Positions 48,701 to 60,593 of a DNA stretch of 64,000 bases are shown here, one piece after another. How positions within the stretch are numbered: position 1 is the stretch's first letter; each line of letters opens with the position of its first letter. Below the pieces are notes generated by a model, which searched no databases, was not told the origin of the DNA, and worked only from the letters and a program-made list of their open reading frames with translations. The stretch is from Rosellinia necatrix (Eukaryota > Ascomycota > Sordariomycetes > Xylariales > Xylariaceae), in NCBI GenBank assembly GCA_021209875.1, contig JAGYVD010000009.1, forward strand, positions 3,224,001 to 3,288,000. The letters run 5' to 3'. A program made the position numbers and the translations under genes.

Positions 48701-51700
48701 TAAAAGTTCACTCTCGCTGCAGGGATGCCCGTTAAAGGGCCGCAGGAGTAGTCCTTACCATCGCATCAGCAAGGGGCCTGGAATTGAATCGGCGCTGGCA
48801 TAATCCCATTTCCGTCTACATTGTTCTGTTTCTCTGCTCTACGTCGGACCTCCCGTGGGTATTGAGCTCATGCTCGATCGAGTATCGGGCCTATATCCCA
48901 CCGTGTGAGCAGATCTGCCATGTTCGAGCCCATGAGCTTGTTGACACGTTCTGGTTAAAGTTCCCTGGTAGGTTCTGAGCATGGCTCGGTCGTAAGTCGG
49001 GAAGCATCCGAATGTGCATACTAGCTAAGCTGATTCCGTATAGAAACTTCGGAATACGACTTCCTATGTGGTGTACGTTTGTGGTACAGTCTTAAAAGTA
49101 TCGCTAACTACCATTTTGCCGCTATCGAAGCATGATACTACAATAACGCTGGTGGCACTCATTACGAGAACTTAGGGGCCTTTCGTGTTAAACGTCGCAA
49201 CAGCGATAGAGTTCCGTGTTCATACCATGGAAGTGAACTTTAAGAGAGATGACAACCCACTCTGGCAATCATGTCAGTGTCAGATTGCGTCCTTGAATAA
49301 GCTCCCCGAAGTATCCCCCAGCCTTCATTTGTGAGTATAGGATGAATGTAGAGATGCAATGCTATATCGTGGACTGACGAGCCCTTAGATCGCTACTTGG
49401 CAATCACAAAGCCCAACTACCCACTACCAACATAGACCACTTGTTATAGGCATTTACTGTGAAGAATGTATGGCATGGTATTCCTTGGAAGGATAAGACA
49501 ACCGCTCGTCGGTTAGATTTCGCCCGTGGAATGGCCGGGTTGGGGAAAGGCTTTGGGGTGTTCTGTGAATACAAGGCATTGATCTTATTGTGAAGCTCAA
49601 CGAAATCCCCCAGTTTCTTATTCTAATCTATTTCGCTAGTAACTAGGTAGGCATTAAACGCATAGCTGCTCAGCGCTGATACCGGGCTTCGCTCGCTGCA
49701 CGCACAGCTCGATGTCAGGGCTCATTTTGTGTGGATGAACAGAGAGGGATGAGCGCTGTATAGAGTAACTCATTGTTGACAGGCTTTTCTTCAAATCTCT
49801 TCCAAGGTAGACAACTTAAATGCATAACCATACTTTAATCTCACTCTCTAGGATGGCACGACTCAATTCCCAGGCAGCAAACGTCGGCCGGGTATCAAAC
49901 CTGGGGGGTTGATGAGAAGCGATTGAGGAGATCACGTGGAGGTGGATGCCAGCTGGAGCTTCCTGGTCGCGGTTTGAGCCCTTCACCTCTCCCTTGTCGC
50001 TTCATAGGTAACCAACTTGTCGATGTTACCTGGCCATAAAAATCACTGCATGCCTCAAGGATCCACAGCCCTAGATAGTCAGCAGCTCCTCACGGCACGA
50101 TGGCAACCGGGAAGGTCCATCCGCGGCGGCACAGGGGTTTTTCTGCCGCCGCGGCTATTTGGGATGGGATCCCGTGACGCTGGTGTGAATTGTCTCACGT
50201 TAAATGCAAGCAAACCCGGGAGGAGACCGCTCTATGCACCCAAGGAGAGGGAGGGACCTAGTGTGATTCGGGGGGACAAAGGACAGATGACAGCCTTCAT
50301 CCAAGCCCCATGCGAGATCGAAGACGGCACAGCCGTGCCAAGGGCACTGACGCGTCCCCAGGCCCTCCTGGCATTCCTGGTTAGGGGAGGTTGGTTACTC
50401 CCGCGTAAATAGTTGTGCGTGTCTCATGCGGCTCTCGGGGCTTGGGGCATGGATATCTGGGGTTGATGACCGTTGATTGGACCGCGACGCCAGATCTGCC
50501 GCCGTCCCAGCAATGCATGGTAACTATGGTGTATGGGCAGAGTTATGATTCCTGCCCTGCTTGTGTGTAAGTGGCGGCGACCGCAACTCCCCCTCCCTCT
50601 CTCTCTCCCTCCCTTTGCCCTTGACCGGCCGGGCTGGATCGTATGATGATGATGATGGTGATGATGATGCCCGGGTCCAATAGGCATGGAAACACCGGGC
50701 CTCTTTTTTCTTTTTGACATTGGTAGATATCTGTTGGTTAAGACCACCTAAGTAGGTAGGTTGGTAGGCATGCAGGTATGTATGTATCGCAGTCGCATCC
50801 GCGCATCCGCATGTCTCGACATCTTCCAAAGTATGTATATACGCCGGTACGTAGGTGTTGTGTTGTATGTTGTTTGACAGCTTCTGCAGCTGCCTGCCTA
50901 CCTTACCTACTTACCTACTTACCTACCTACATACCTACGGTAGGTAGAGACAAGCATTTGCAATCTCGGAGAGACTGCATGGGAGGCAGGCAGGTTGCAA
51001 GCCGCCGGTTCGTGTACCGGATGCAGTGGGGAGGGCGATCGTAGATGAAACGCGTGTGGGCGACCTACGACCCAAGGTAGCAGTAGTACCTACCGTAGGT
51101 GGTAATAGTACCTACCTACTGTATGTGCTGGGAGCTGCATTGCCCGCTGTCCTAGATTGCCGATAGGTGCCATTGACCCGCCCACCCTGCCATAAGCCGG
51201 CAATTGGAAGACGAAATGGTGGAACAAGGTAGGAGCGTGATGCAACCGTACCATTAGGAGGTAAGTAGTGTACACTAAGTAGGTAGCTGCCTCTAAGTTC
51301 ACTTAATGGGAACAGCTTCCCCGCGAAGCTCACAAGGAAGCAAGGAACCTTGATGGCCAAAACTTGAAAGCTACTGCCTACTTACATATATAGTAGACGG
51401 GTTGACGACTGAAGCATCGACAGCTAATTGCACCACCATCCTTGTCCTGCCCCAGGTCATACCCCTTGCTCGCCATTTGTCTATTACGGCCATCTATTCC
51501 ACGATATGTGACCATGATATATGACCATGTCGTGATGTATGATTATCATGGTCGCCTACCGTATTATGGCTACCCCTAATTGGGTGCGTGTCGAGAGACA
51601 CGGGGTGGCCCCCTTTCAATCTGGCGTTTCTTCGCCGCTGCAGAGGGAGGAGGTTATAGGCACCCCGTACCTAGGTACCTAGTCAATCTCTGTAAACTGT

Positions 51701-53353
51701 AAACGTGAACGACTATCTGTTGACCTAATGCAGCACTATTGACGTATGAAGGACGTGGTGTGTGTGTTGTATGTTGCTAGCATGGGACTAGGTAGGCTCA
51801 AGCTCTGGGCAATACCTACCTAGGCACCTACTAGCTACCTAGGTAGTGGAGGCTGCTCAGGGAGGGGGCGGGGCTCATGCATCCTCTCCCATGCATCATC
51901 TTCCCGTCATCGGGATCACATAATCAACCTACCTACTTACCTACTATGGGTACGTACATACTCTGCACATACATACATTTAGTGATACGGCATTCTTACT
52001 TGTACCGTGCAGTATGCCACGATGTTTGATGTTTGTGCACTACATCCATGATCTTGACATACTTGCCGTACCTATGTCAGGATGTGAGACCAGGGTATGA
52101 GGGTCCCTCCGCCTAGACAGGCAGGTAACGCCATATCGTTGCAATTCCCCATGGGACCGTAGCCTTTATTCCCCAGTATATATCTAGATATGTAGTATGT
52201 TATGGTATGTTTAGCTGTTATACCAATTAGCCCGAAACAATCTCACCGGGCATCTTGGGCGGGTGCCGTAGGACGGCATCGCATCGCCTCTTCCAAGGTT
52301 CTTCTAGTTACGGCGTAGACTGGTAACTCGCCATTTCCGCGCGGGAGCTGAACGCAGGAACACGTCGCATGATAGACGTCGGTACATGGTTGGCTCGCTT
52401 ATGATACCAACATTTCGAATGGACTGGGACTCTTTCAGGAGAAGTCGAATGGCGGGCCGTCGTGTCGTCCGTAGTATACATAGATGGATGTTCCGTCTTA
52501 CCGGCCGTAAAGTGAGCATATTTATCGATTATTCGCGTGAATACGTTGCGACCAGCGTATCAACGGTTACCTTGGTGGGATTAGTGGGATTAGTTCCCTC
52601 CCCGGCGGAGCCGTAGCTACCTAGCTCCAGTAGCGGCTGACTTGTGCCAATCAGATGAATCGACACACATGCTATGATACTCAGGCAGGTACTTAGTATA
52701 CAAGAGGAGTACCTTTGCCCTACGTTACGCCTCCGAGGTGGATACCACTAGTTTCCGCTTCCAGGTCCAGGCTTCTTCTGTCTACTTGTAGAGCTCGATT
52801 GCGCTGGCGGCTGTTGCCCACCAGCGCATCCATCTACGCTAGGTAGCTAGCCACCTCCAGTAGGTTAGGAAGGCACTCGCCACTTTTGTTCGGTAGTTGG
52901 GCTTACCTAAGCTCGGAGCTAAGACAGTCTAAGCTGCTCAGGTGCTAGCTAGATAGGTGGCTGAGCAAGACCATTTATGAGAGTTTTATGCGTAGAAAAC
53001 GCGTCTTGAAACGTCGCCAGTACGGCATTGACCCAACCCCCCAGTCGTCCTGCGAGCTCAATCAAACTAGTTAGGTATCCAAGCTGATTCACCGTGCTGA
53101 CAAGGTCAACTTCAGCTCTCTCTCGCATCTCCACTTAGGCGAGCTTGCTCGCTATTACACTATCTTTACGAATCAACAGGAAGTAGGTAAGACGTGGTTC
53201 CGGCTCAAATAGCTGCTACAGTGGAGGCACACATAACAAGGACGCTCCGGTTCTTCTGGTCGTGCATCTACTGTGGACACCTACACCGCTTGGGCATCGT
53301 CGGTATCATAGGTCCTTGGGTTGTCCAGCACCCTGAACACGTAACAACGTGCG
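45773..53353. other. Long stretch without a convincing gene
   Basis: No recognisable domain in any frame. The best ORF (50017-50412 +, 131 aa) has no motif or splice support. Simple repeats: GGA run at about 48583-48610, ATG/ATC trinucleotides at about 50643-50668, TACC/TACT ladders at about 50904-50945, TAGGTACC clusters at about 51063-51118, 51666-51682 and 51811-51846. Possible decayed coding sequence at about 46370-46480 and 47039-47230 could not be assigned. Confidence 0.5.
51811..51846. repeat. TAGGTACC-type repeat cluster
   Basis: ATACCTACCTAGGCACCTAC followed by TAGCTACCTAGGTAG; imperfect palindrome. Confidence 0.75.
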
Positions 53354-53767
53354 TTACCTAGGACCGTTGGGTTTCGGCGGATTTGGCATCCCCAGCCAAA
53401 ACTTGATGATCAACAACGTCAAAACAGCCACACCAGCGCAAATCTTCGCTATGCCGCATGCGGTGGGGTTGATTTGTTCGGCCCTCAAGTGAGGGTTTCC
53501 AGGACACGGAGCGCAGCACAAGGCGTTACTTCCTTGTTCGTCTAGAGAAATGTCTATCGTTCGTGTGCGAGTTATTGCAACTGGTAGGCAGGGTTTCTCT
53601 GCGTGGGTTTGACGGAACCTGATATCTGCTGGATAAGGCGGATTGTCGCTCATCATCGCCACGAGGAAATGCAATTCGGAAACTTGATTTTGAATTAGTA
53701 CTCGCCTGAAGAAATACGCGACACTCGATCGTCCTACAGGTCGGGAAACCTGTAGGACGAGACACAT
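53354..53767 (-). CDS. Small putative protein with C-terminal membrane segment
   Basis: Open frame of 137 codons, not recognised. Near the C-terminus, after CCAPCPGNPHLRAEQ, lies a hydrophobic stretch (ICAGVAVLTLLIIKFWLG) and then a short Pro/Asn-rich tail, as in a tail-anchored protein. An internal MMSDNPPYPADI could be the real start. A perfect 13-bp inverted repeat falls in its first codons. With no family match and no splice evidence, it may equally be the last exon of a decayed gene or chance. Confidence 0.25.
   Translation of the reverse strand: MCLVLQVSRPVGRSSVAYFFRRVLIQNQVSELHFLVAMMSDNPPYPADIRFRQTHAEKPCLPVAITRTRTIDISLDEQGSNALCCAPCPGNPHLRAEQINPTACGIAKICAGVAVLTLLIIKFWLGMPNPPKPNGPR
53729..53760. 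repeat. Perfect 13-bp inverted repeat
   Basis: Arms TCGTCCTACAGGT and ACCTGTAGGACGA with a 6-nt loop CGGGAA. A stable hairpin on either strand. Confidence 0.85.
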
Positions 53768-55228
53768 TTAGCTTCGTCGGCTATCTTGAGCGAGTGCGAC
53801 AGGGAGAAACCGGTAGAACCAGAAGTCACTTGACCGTCGGAAGAAATGGCATCCAGGAGACGATGAAGCCATGGTCATCATAAAGGCGTAAGGGAATGCG
53901 TGTTTTATATATGGGTTTGATCAGTTGCCTCAAGGGAGCCTTTTAACGTCATTTTCATAGCAGGCTTGGAGGTCAAAGGAGCGATTCCCAGCTGTCGCAT
54001 GGAACTAAAGCATGCCACGTATTGCTGGGAAGGAGTTCTCTATGGTTTCCCACGCGACTTCAACTCTTTATAAAGAAAGGTCAGCTTCACCACAGCCACG
54101 CTCAGGGGGGTAAGGACAGCATTGCCAAAAACCGTTGCTGGAGGTGGCTCAAGGCAATTAGCAGAATAGGATGAGAGGCGACGTCTATACTTTCTTGGGG
54201 CGACAAGTAATGACTGAATTAATGAGGCGTTCGCCGTAGGAACGAATGTGATGCTATCCGCTAGCTGGGATTCTCTTGTCTCAGCATTGTTATTGATTCC
54301 ACACCCCGCCAACTCTTGTCGAGGCTAGTCGTCTTATGATACGTAATATGGTTCAAAGGTAAACGCTCCCTACCCTGCCAGTCACTGAAATACAATATTA
54401 ATCGCAATATAAAAGGCCCAAAGGATAGGCTGAGAGGAGAGGGGAGCCATGTGACGTTGACGACGTTGTGGATAGCCATCAATCTGATTCTTTTGCTCCG
54501 TTCTATTGGTGTGAGGAAAACGGTGATTACCTATCTGTCTACCTTAGGTACCAAGGGTAACTAGTAGTGGTAACGTCTAGTTAGGTACCAAGGGTAGGTA
54601 GGCACTTTATAAACGGTGCTGCTATTACGTGTTCTACGTTCTACACTACCTTTCGGGTGCCTTTTTGGAATATAAAAGTGGGAACCTCCTGCAGGGTGGC
54701 TTAGGCTAAAAGCGGGATTGGCTCAGATGGAATTCCCATTGTGTATACCTCAGCAGGGTAGAACTTAGTATCTATGAGGTACCGAGGATGACCAGCACCT
54801 GGATCCCGTCTCCCGATCCCCGTTCTGGTTAGGGAAGGCTTCGACGACCCTCTTGGGGGCCCCACGCGTCGACCGCAGGCTCACCTCTCTTGCTCCTTAA
54901 TGTGCATCATACATGATACAACTGCTGGAGCCTCCTTGCTCCCGTCGGCACTGGTGCCGGTCATCGCATCGCCATGTTCTCACGGTTTCCCCGTGTTCTC
55001 TCTGCTCCCTCTGCTCCCTCTGCTCTCTGTGCCTTCTCTGCTTCCGCACTCGGGTCTTTCTTGTTTCTGTCCGGCTTCCCTGCTTTCCCTCCCAGGCTTT
55101 ATGACCTTGTCTCACACCCAGAGCGTCTTGTTTATAGAAAGAAGCGCTGCCGCAATCGCCGTTTGTTTGCGCACCCGTCGTCAGCACCGCCAGCACCGCC
55201 AGTGCCTTAATAAACTACTCACTTCCTA

Positions 55229-55256
55229 GTCTCTCTCTCTCTCCCTCTCTCTGTTT
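55229..55256 (+). repeat. CT-rich tract
   Basis: Continuous pyrimidines (CT repeats with CCC), about 680 nt upstream of the ATG at 55938. Such tracts are common in fungal promoters and leaders. Confidence 0.7.
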
Positions 55257-55356
55257 CGCTGCTGTCCCTCGTCCTCGCTTGTCCTCTACCTCTGCCTTTG
55301 CCTTTGCTCCCCTTGTCTGCCCACGCTTGCATCCCCGTGCGTGTCTCTCGTGTCTC

Positions 55357-55432
55357 GGAAAGAAAGGGCAGAATAAAAGAAATAAAAAAAAAAAAAAGAG
55401 GAAAAAAAACAAAAGAAAAAAAGGGAAAAAAG
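55357..55432 (+). repeat. Purine-rich tract
   Basis: About 76 nt almost wholly A/G, including a 14-nt A run, broken by only a few C/T. Confidence 0.8.
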
Positions 55433-55618
55433 GTTTCAGCGTCGTGATCTGCATCTTCGTGTGCGGGACAAGGTTGGGCCGCCTGCACACCACAACCAAC
55501 CCATACCAGCTTGTCCTCGGCGTTTGCCGCAAACAGTGCAATCAGTCTTGCCTGCCGTCTCCACGCGCTGCTGTGTGATCTCCCCCTACCTCTTTGAGCC
55601 TCGTTTTGCCTCGCTACC

Positions 55619-55684
55619 CAGACAGCCACCAGACAGCCACCAGACAACCACCAGACAGCCACCGGACAGCCACCAGATAGCCAC
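55619..55684 (+). repeat. 11-bp minisatellite, six units
   Basis: Six copies of CAGACAGCCAC with single-base changes in units 3, 5 and 6. An antisense frame reads as Trp/Leu/Ser/Gly repeats. Confidence 0.85.
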
Positions 55685-55937
55685 CACCCCCTCGGGTTCG
55701 GGTTTATTACGTTGTGTCCAGCCCAGCCCATGCCGCTTAACATCGAGCTTTAAGCCCCCTCCTGTGCCTGTTCCCGTCCCCCCCGTTTCTGCTCCTTGGT
55801 GTCTGACCTCTTCCTCTGCCGTCTCGGGTTATTATTCGCTGGCTTCCGCCGGGGAACTCTACGGCATGGACTTGTTAATCTATGTATAGCAATATACCTG
55901 CCGTCTGTTCGGCTGGAACCAATGAGCCCCCGTGAAC

Positions 55938-58900
55938 ATGGGAAACTCATCTTCCGCCGAAGCTCCCAAGAAGGGCTCCAGGGCTGCTCAAAAGCTCTCC
56001 AAGCCTCGCACTGGCAATCCCACAACAGCTGGTCTGTTGAGACCGAACGGCATCGCTGATATAATGCGTCGGCCCTCCGCCACCGACGGACGTATGTCCC
56101 TGCCATACAGCGCGGCGCCCGTCCCCTCTCCACGCCACCCTGACGCTGAAAATACTACGGGGGATGACCCGGCAACTCTGTACGGAGCCTCTCCGTCCGT
56201 GGAAGATTTCCCGCATCGCTCCTTGTCCGAGTCGAACCCGCAGGGCCTCGTGCATCAGGGAAATCAGAACATCGGAGTTTTGCCGAGCGTTAGCCGCGAC
56301 CAGCGCAGGAGTTGGACTGACTCGACTTATATGGGACCGGACGAAAGTTATGAACAAGCCCAACCAGGTCTCGTAGTAACGTACGTCACATTGTCGAATG
56401 ATAGCCGCATCGATGTAGCTGACAACTCTAAAATAAAAGTCTACAAAGGAACGCATCTGGAGCGTCGATGAGCTACGATCTATCCCCTTACGAGGCACAG
56501 CGATTGTTGAACCTCGCCGCAGAACCATTCTTCCCGGACGAGTCGATAGCTTCCGAGAGTCAATTACACGCATCGCTATCGAGACGGCGAAGTTATACAA
56601 ACCCCTACCACCCTACTCCTTCGGATGCCGTCGCCCTTCTCCCTCGGAACAACTCGGACGCTTCACTGTATACGCCAATGCGTAGGAGATCGCTGATGAC
56701 GCCGGGCGTGGCAACGCGACCACCTGTGGCAGAGCCCATCGTGCCGCCGGCTATACAAACTGGATATGCTCTGCATTCGGAAGCCCCATCCCATGATACG
56801 CCGGGATTCGCGGGGGCTGGGTTCCTCCCTATTCCACATCCGTCGTTCGATCAGAGTTACATACCCCGTGTCCATACGCCATGCGAGGCCGATTACAAAC
56901 AGACCGGTGCATTCAAACATGGCACCTTAAGGATTACAAACGGTAGCCCTGCGAGGACCCCCGCTTGCCAGGCTGCTGATGAGGCTATCCGCAATGGAAG
57001 TCAGTTGAAAGACGAAGAAAATATGGACGTTGACAGTAATGTGGCGGCCATGGCAGGTGAACAAGAAGCCGCTATAGCCTTTTTGCCCGAGCTAAGCCTT
57101 ACTATAAGCCCATTCTCTCTGAGCGATATTGGGTCTGAATCGCCAGAGTTGCAAATTACAAGTAAGCATACGGCTATTGAGGATGAATTATTTGAAGACA
57201 GTTTACATGAATATGACACCGAGGTTCTGAATGTGTGTTTCGATAAAGACGCCAAGCCCCCATTGGATGAGGGAAAACAGAAAGGGCTCGATCGGTCAGA
57301 TAGTGGCGTGGTAACAAGCCGGCTACCTGACCTCCCTCATAAATCCCTATCCAAGGCGGATTCTGGTTATAGCTCTAACGTTTCTATTCGCTCCCTATCT
57401 TCAAGACGGAATGAGCAACGCGGGGCTGGCCATTCCCGCAACCTCGCCGATGTTTCGCCTCAAGGAGTTGCCCTGGAGAATGTGAAGCCACCAAGCAATG
57501 CTCCGGTGTGGACTCGTTCGATTAATATTGGCTGTTCGGAGACAGAGTCGCAAATTCCGTTATTTAACGAATCCCCGCCTCCGGTTCCTGAGAAAGATCA
57601 TACCAAGGCACCAAAATCGGCGACTAACAGGCCGCATAACTCCCCAGTCCCCGCTGGTAAACATGATCTAGCGTCGGATGATTTGCTGGTGGGCGAGGCC
57701 TTAACGTCGGCCCATCATTTACTCCCAGGTCTAAACGGTACTTGTACTATGAGTTCAACTCCCAACATCAGCAATGCGCGAAAGCCGGGAAAGCTCCAAC
57801 GGATTTTAAGTGGTGCTCGTACCCCATTGGCAGGTCAGGTCACACATGTTCTGGACAAGGAAGGGAGCGCGCGCCCTATTTCTCAAGCAGCACATGAGAA
57901 CTTACGCCAATGCTCTGGACCATCACCACGTTCTTTTGATAACCCTGTTGAGGGTACAGGCATCATGAAGGGCGATCTCAAAATCACGAAAGCCGGCAAG
58001 ACATCTGTAACACATGACCATGACTTCGCGATTCGGGCCCCAGGAAATGGACCTGGTATGCGGAGGGATCAAGAAAAGGCTCGTGGCTTCAGAGCAAACC
58101 TTCGTCTTCATTCGATAGGCTCTACCATTACTCGGGCGGCGTCTTCCGTTATGGCCAAGACCCCCATGCTGAGGAGGCCAACACCCACCCCAAAAAACTC
58201 GAGTGGCCGGGACGCGAGCCACCAAGTTCCAGGCACTGCTGCTGCGATGACAAATTATCCTAATAGCAACTCGCAATTGGGCCATATGCATGCAGGTGAT
58301 ATGGACCACCCCATGTCCCCACCCCTCGCGAGTGGGAGAGGGCTTTATGGTGAGCGAGTAGCGACCGCAGGTCGATCGAACTCTCTATTAAGTTCCAGAG
58401 GAGGCTCCGATTTCTGGGTCCACGGTGCCGTCCGCCATAATAGCCTGGCAAGCCAAAGCGGGCAATACGGAACAGCTCTTCAAATATCATCATTCCCAGG
58501 CCAATACTCGGTTTCTGGGATACCGCCGCCCATAAGTATGAAAACACGAAGCATAGGTCCGCTGCGAGTGCCGCCGCCAATCCGGCCCCGTTCGACCCCT
58601 CCAGTGAGATCAGGGATGCCCACACTATCGCACAAATCCAGTCGAGAAGGCATTCAAAGCTATCCCCCCTATAATCGCCCGACGAGCTCTAACTATACCG
58701 CTTTGCCCCGGCAACCAAGCCAAGAAAGCTTTTACGCGTACTCTGCGGCCCAAATCCAAGCATTCTTGAACCAGTCATCTCGAATGCCTAGTATGGTTAC
58801 CAATAATCCTTCGGGCATTCAATCCGTCGCAGGAGAACATTGGGCGGCCCCAGCCCCAGGCGGCAGTCTTTCTAACCCACAACCTGGTGCTATACCCTCG

Positions 58901-59314
58901 TGGGAGCCGTCATTTGACCGTAGCAGACGGAATTCACTGGCTAGTCAGACAAGCCAACATAGCGCTCTCAGTAATAGACAGCCGTGGCCTCATCATACGT
59001 CCTACGATTATCCTGCTCTCCGACACCGATCAAGCTACGATGGATACCCATCTCAGACTCGTCAGGGGTATGGGCAAGATACTGGACCATGGCCGGTACT
59101 GTCTCGTGGTAACGGGCAGCCGTATGCACCCGATCCCCTGAGTGGCCAGCTCGCGTCCCGTCCGGCTTCTCAGTATCAACAGCACGCTCGATATGTCTCC
59201 CGCGGCCACCTCCGGCATCACAGTCTCGACCAATACGGATCTCCTATCCCATATCGCGTTCTTCACAGCTACAATTCTCCAGCTTATCGGGGCGTTCCGA
59301 TCTGGTCTAACTGA
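55938..59314 (+). CDS. Long disordered Ser/Pro-rich protein with predicted N-myristoylation
   Basis: Two exons inferred, 55938-56367 and 56463-59314 (95-nt intron, phase 1), giving about 1,093 aa. The ATG at 55938 gives MGNSSSAEAPKKGS: Gly2 and Ser6 followed by basic residues, the N-myristoyltransferase consensus plus a basic patch for membrane binding. The second frame opens MSYDLSPYEAQRLLNLAAEP, a likely helical motif, and has KADSGYSSNVSIRSLSSR near residue 440. The rest is low complexity: Ser, Pro, Arg, later Gln/Tyr/His-rich. No catalytic domain is seen. It is probably a membrane-tethered scaffold or signalling substrate; this is inference. The intron is supported because the first frame stops four bases into the second and the acceptor restores frame, but GAG is a weak acceptor context, so this junction is uncertain. 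Confidence 0.7.
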
Positions 59315-60593
59315 ATGCGGCCACATGGACCAGGAACTGATTTCCTATCATATTCCATGAGTTAACACACCCTTCTCGTTCAACTTCGGACGCTCTTTTA
59401 TCCTCTATTTCATTGATAGGATCCCTTGTTTCTGATCCCAGACCCACCATACTCTTATCAGCGTGCCCGCGAGTAGACACGAGGAGGCTGGTACGGATTT
59501 ATACCTGGTTTCGGATGTTGAACAGCGATTATTGGCGCTGGGCACCGGTCACTTTGCTTCTCTTTCTTTTTCTGTCGGTACGGAAGGCGGTAGGCATTAG
59601 AGGATCTTACGGAGGCGCACTCTTCAACAAATGGATCTGATACCCAGAAGCATCGCTAACGAAGCAAATACAACTGAGCATAACGAAATTATGTATATAG
59701 CAATACAACGAACATATCAAATGCAACTTTAACCACCAACGCTCGTTTTGTTCATCAAGCTAAAACAAAATATCCGAGGATGGCGTTTGCGCGTGTAGAT
59801 CCGCTTTATTTCGTCGTTGGCCGTCATTGGCCGACGTTGGCCTGTGCTTGATATACCGATGCCACGGGTTAGGTTAGCGGGATGCCGTTTTCCTAGTTGG
59901 GGCGTGGAAGCTCAACCTGAGACCCGGGCTGAATGCGGTTATGGTGTCTCGTATATATGGATGGACGTTTGTGGCATGGCTCGAACCTCGTTGTTTGTCC
60001 GGACAGGGCCAGCACTAGCCGTCCCTTGACCTAGCATATGGTATACATACCTAATATAACTAACCATACACTACCTAATATAACTCACGCCACACCACGC
60101 CACACTCCACCAATGCATGAAACATGGTGCTCGAAAAGTGCGCTGGAATGCTCCGGTGCCATTGTAGGACAAGATCGGAGCGATGTCTCAATTTTGCCTG
60201 TTGGTTTAGTGTGCTACGCTCGTTCGTTTCGCGGAGGACTGAGTCAAGTTCCCACCAATGTCTCGTGAGTCCGGGGTGGCCGCTTGATGGAATATGCTGG
60301 GATCGTTCAGTCTTAAGCAGTACTACTGTACTAGGCAAAACAGATTAACTATGCAATCGGCTTGCAAGTTCGCCATCACGTCGTGCTCTAATACCCGCCG
60401 GCACTTGCGCATGCACGACGATACAAGTATTTCCTATCATCCTATACCCAATGCCGCTGTCGTCCACTCTCTCCACGCAATCAACCCCCTTCTGCCAGAT
60501 AATCCCCGGCTCTCTCTCTTTCCGACGACGTCCTTCTCTCTCCCTCCCAAGGTCCGTGTCTCCCGCTCTTGCTTCGACCGCGTCCGTTCAAGA
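59315..60593. other. Intergenic region between convergent genes
   Basis: 3' ends of the disordered protein (+) and the SDR-like gene (-). Short ORFs only; a repeat of ACTACCTAATATAACT-like words near 60050-60088. Nothing recognised. Confidence 0.5.

Larger units (their letters stand above)
53768..55937. other. Intergenic / leader region of the N-myristoyl-type gene
   Basis: TAGGTACC words at about 54538-54602, then plus-strand TATAAA-like boxes near 54608 and 54671. From about 54990 there is a pyrimidine-rich tract with CTCTGCTCC units, a CT run at 55229-55256, a purine-rich tract at 55357-55432 and an 11-bp minisatellite at 55619-55684. This looks like a long, low-complexity 5' leader. Its ORFs (up to 174 aa, minus) are composition artefacts. 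Confidence 0.55.

Noticed and set aside
50017..50412. 131-codon plus-strand ORF
   Set aside because: Featureless, no similarity recognised, no introns or neighbours supporting it.
55219..55743. 174-codon minus-strand ORF
   Set aside because: Product of the minisatellite and purine/pyrimidine tracts (Trp/Leu/Gly and Phe/Leu runs).
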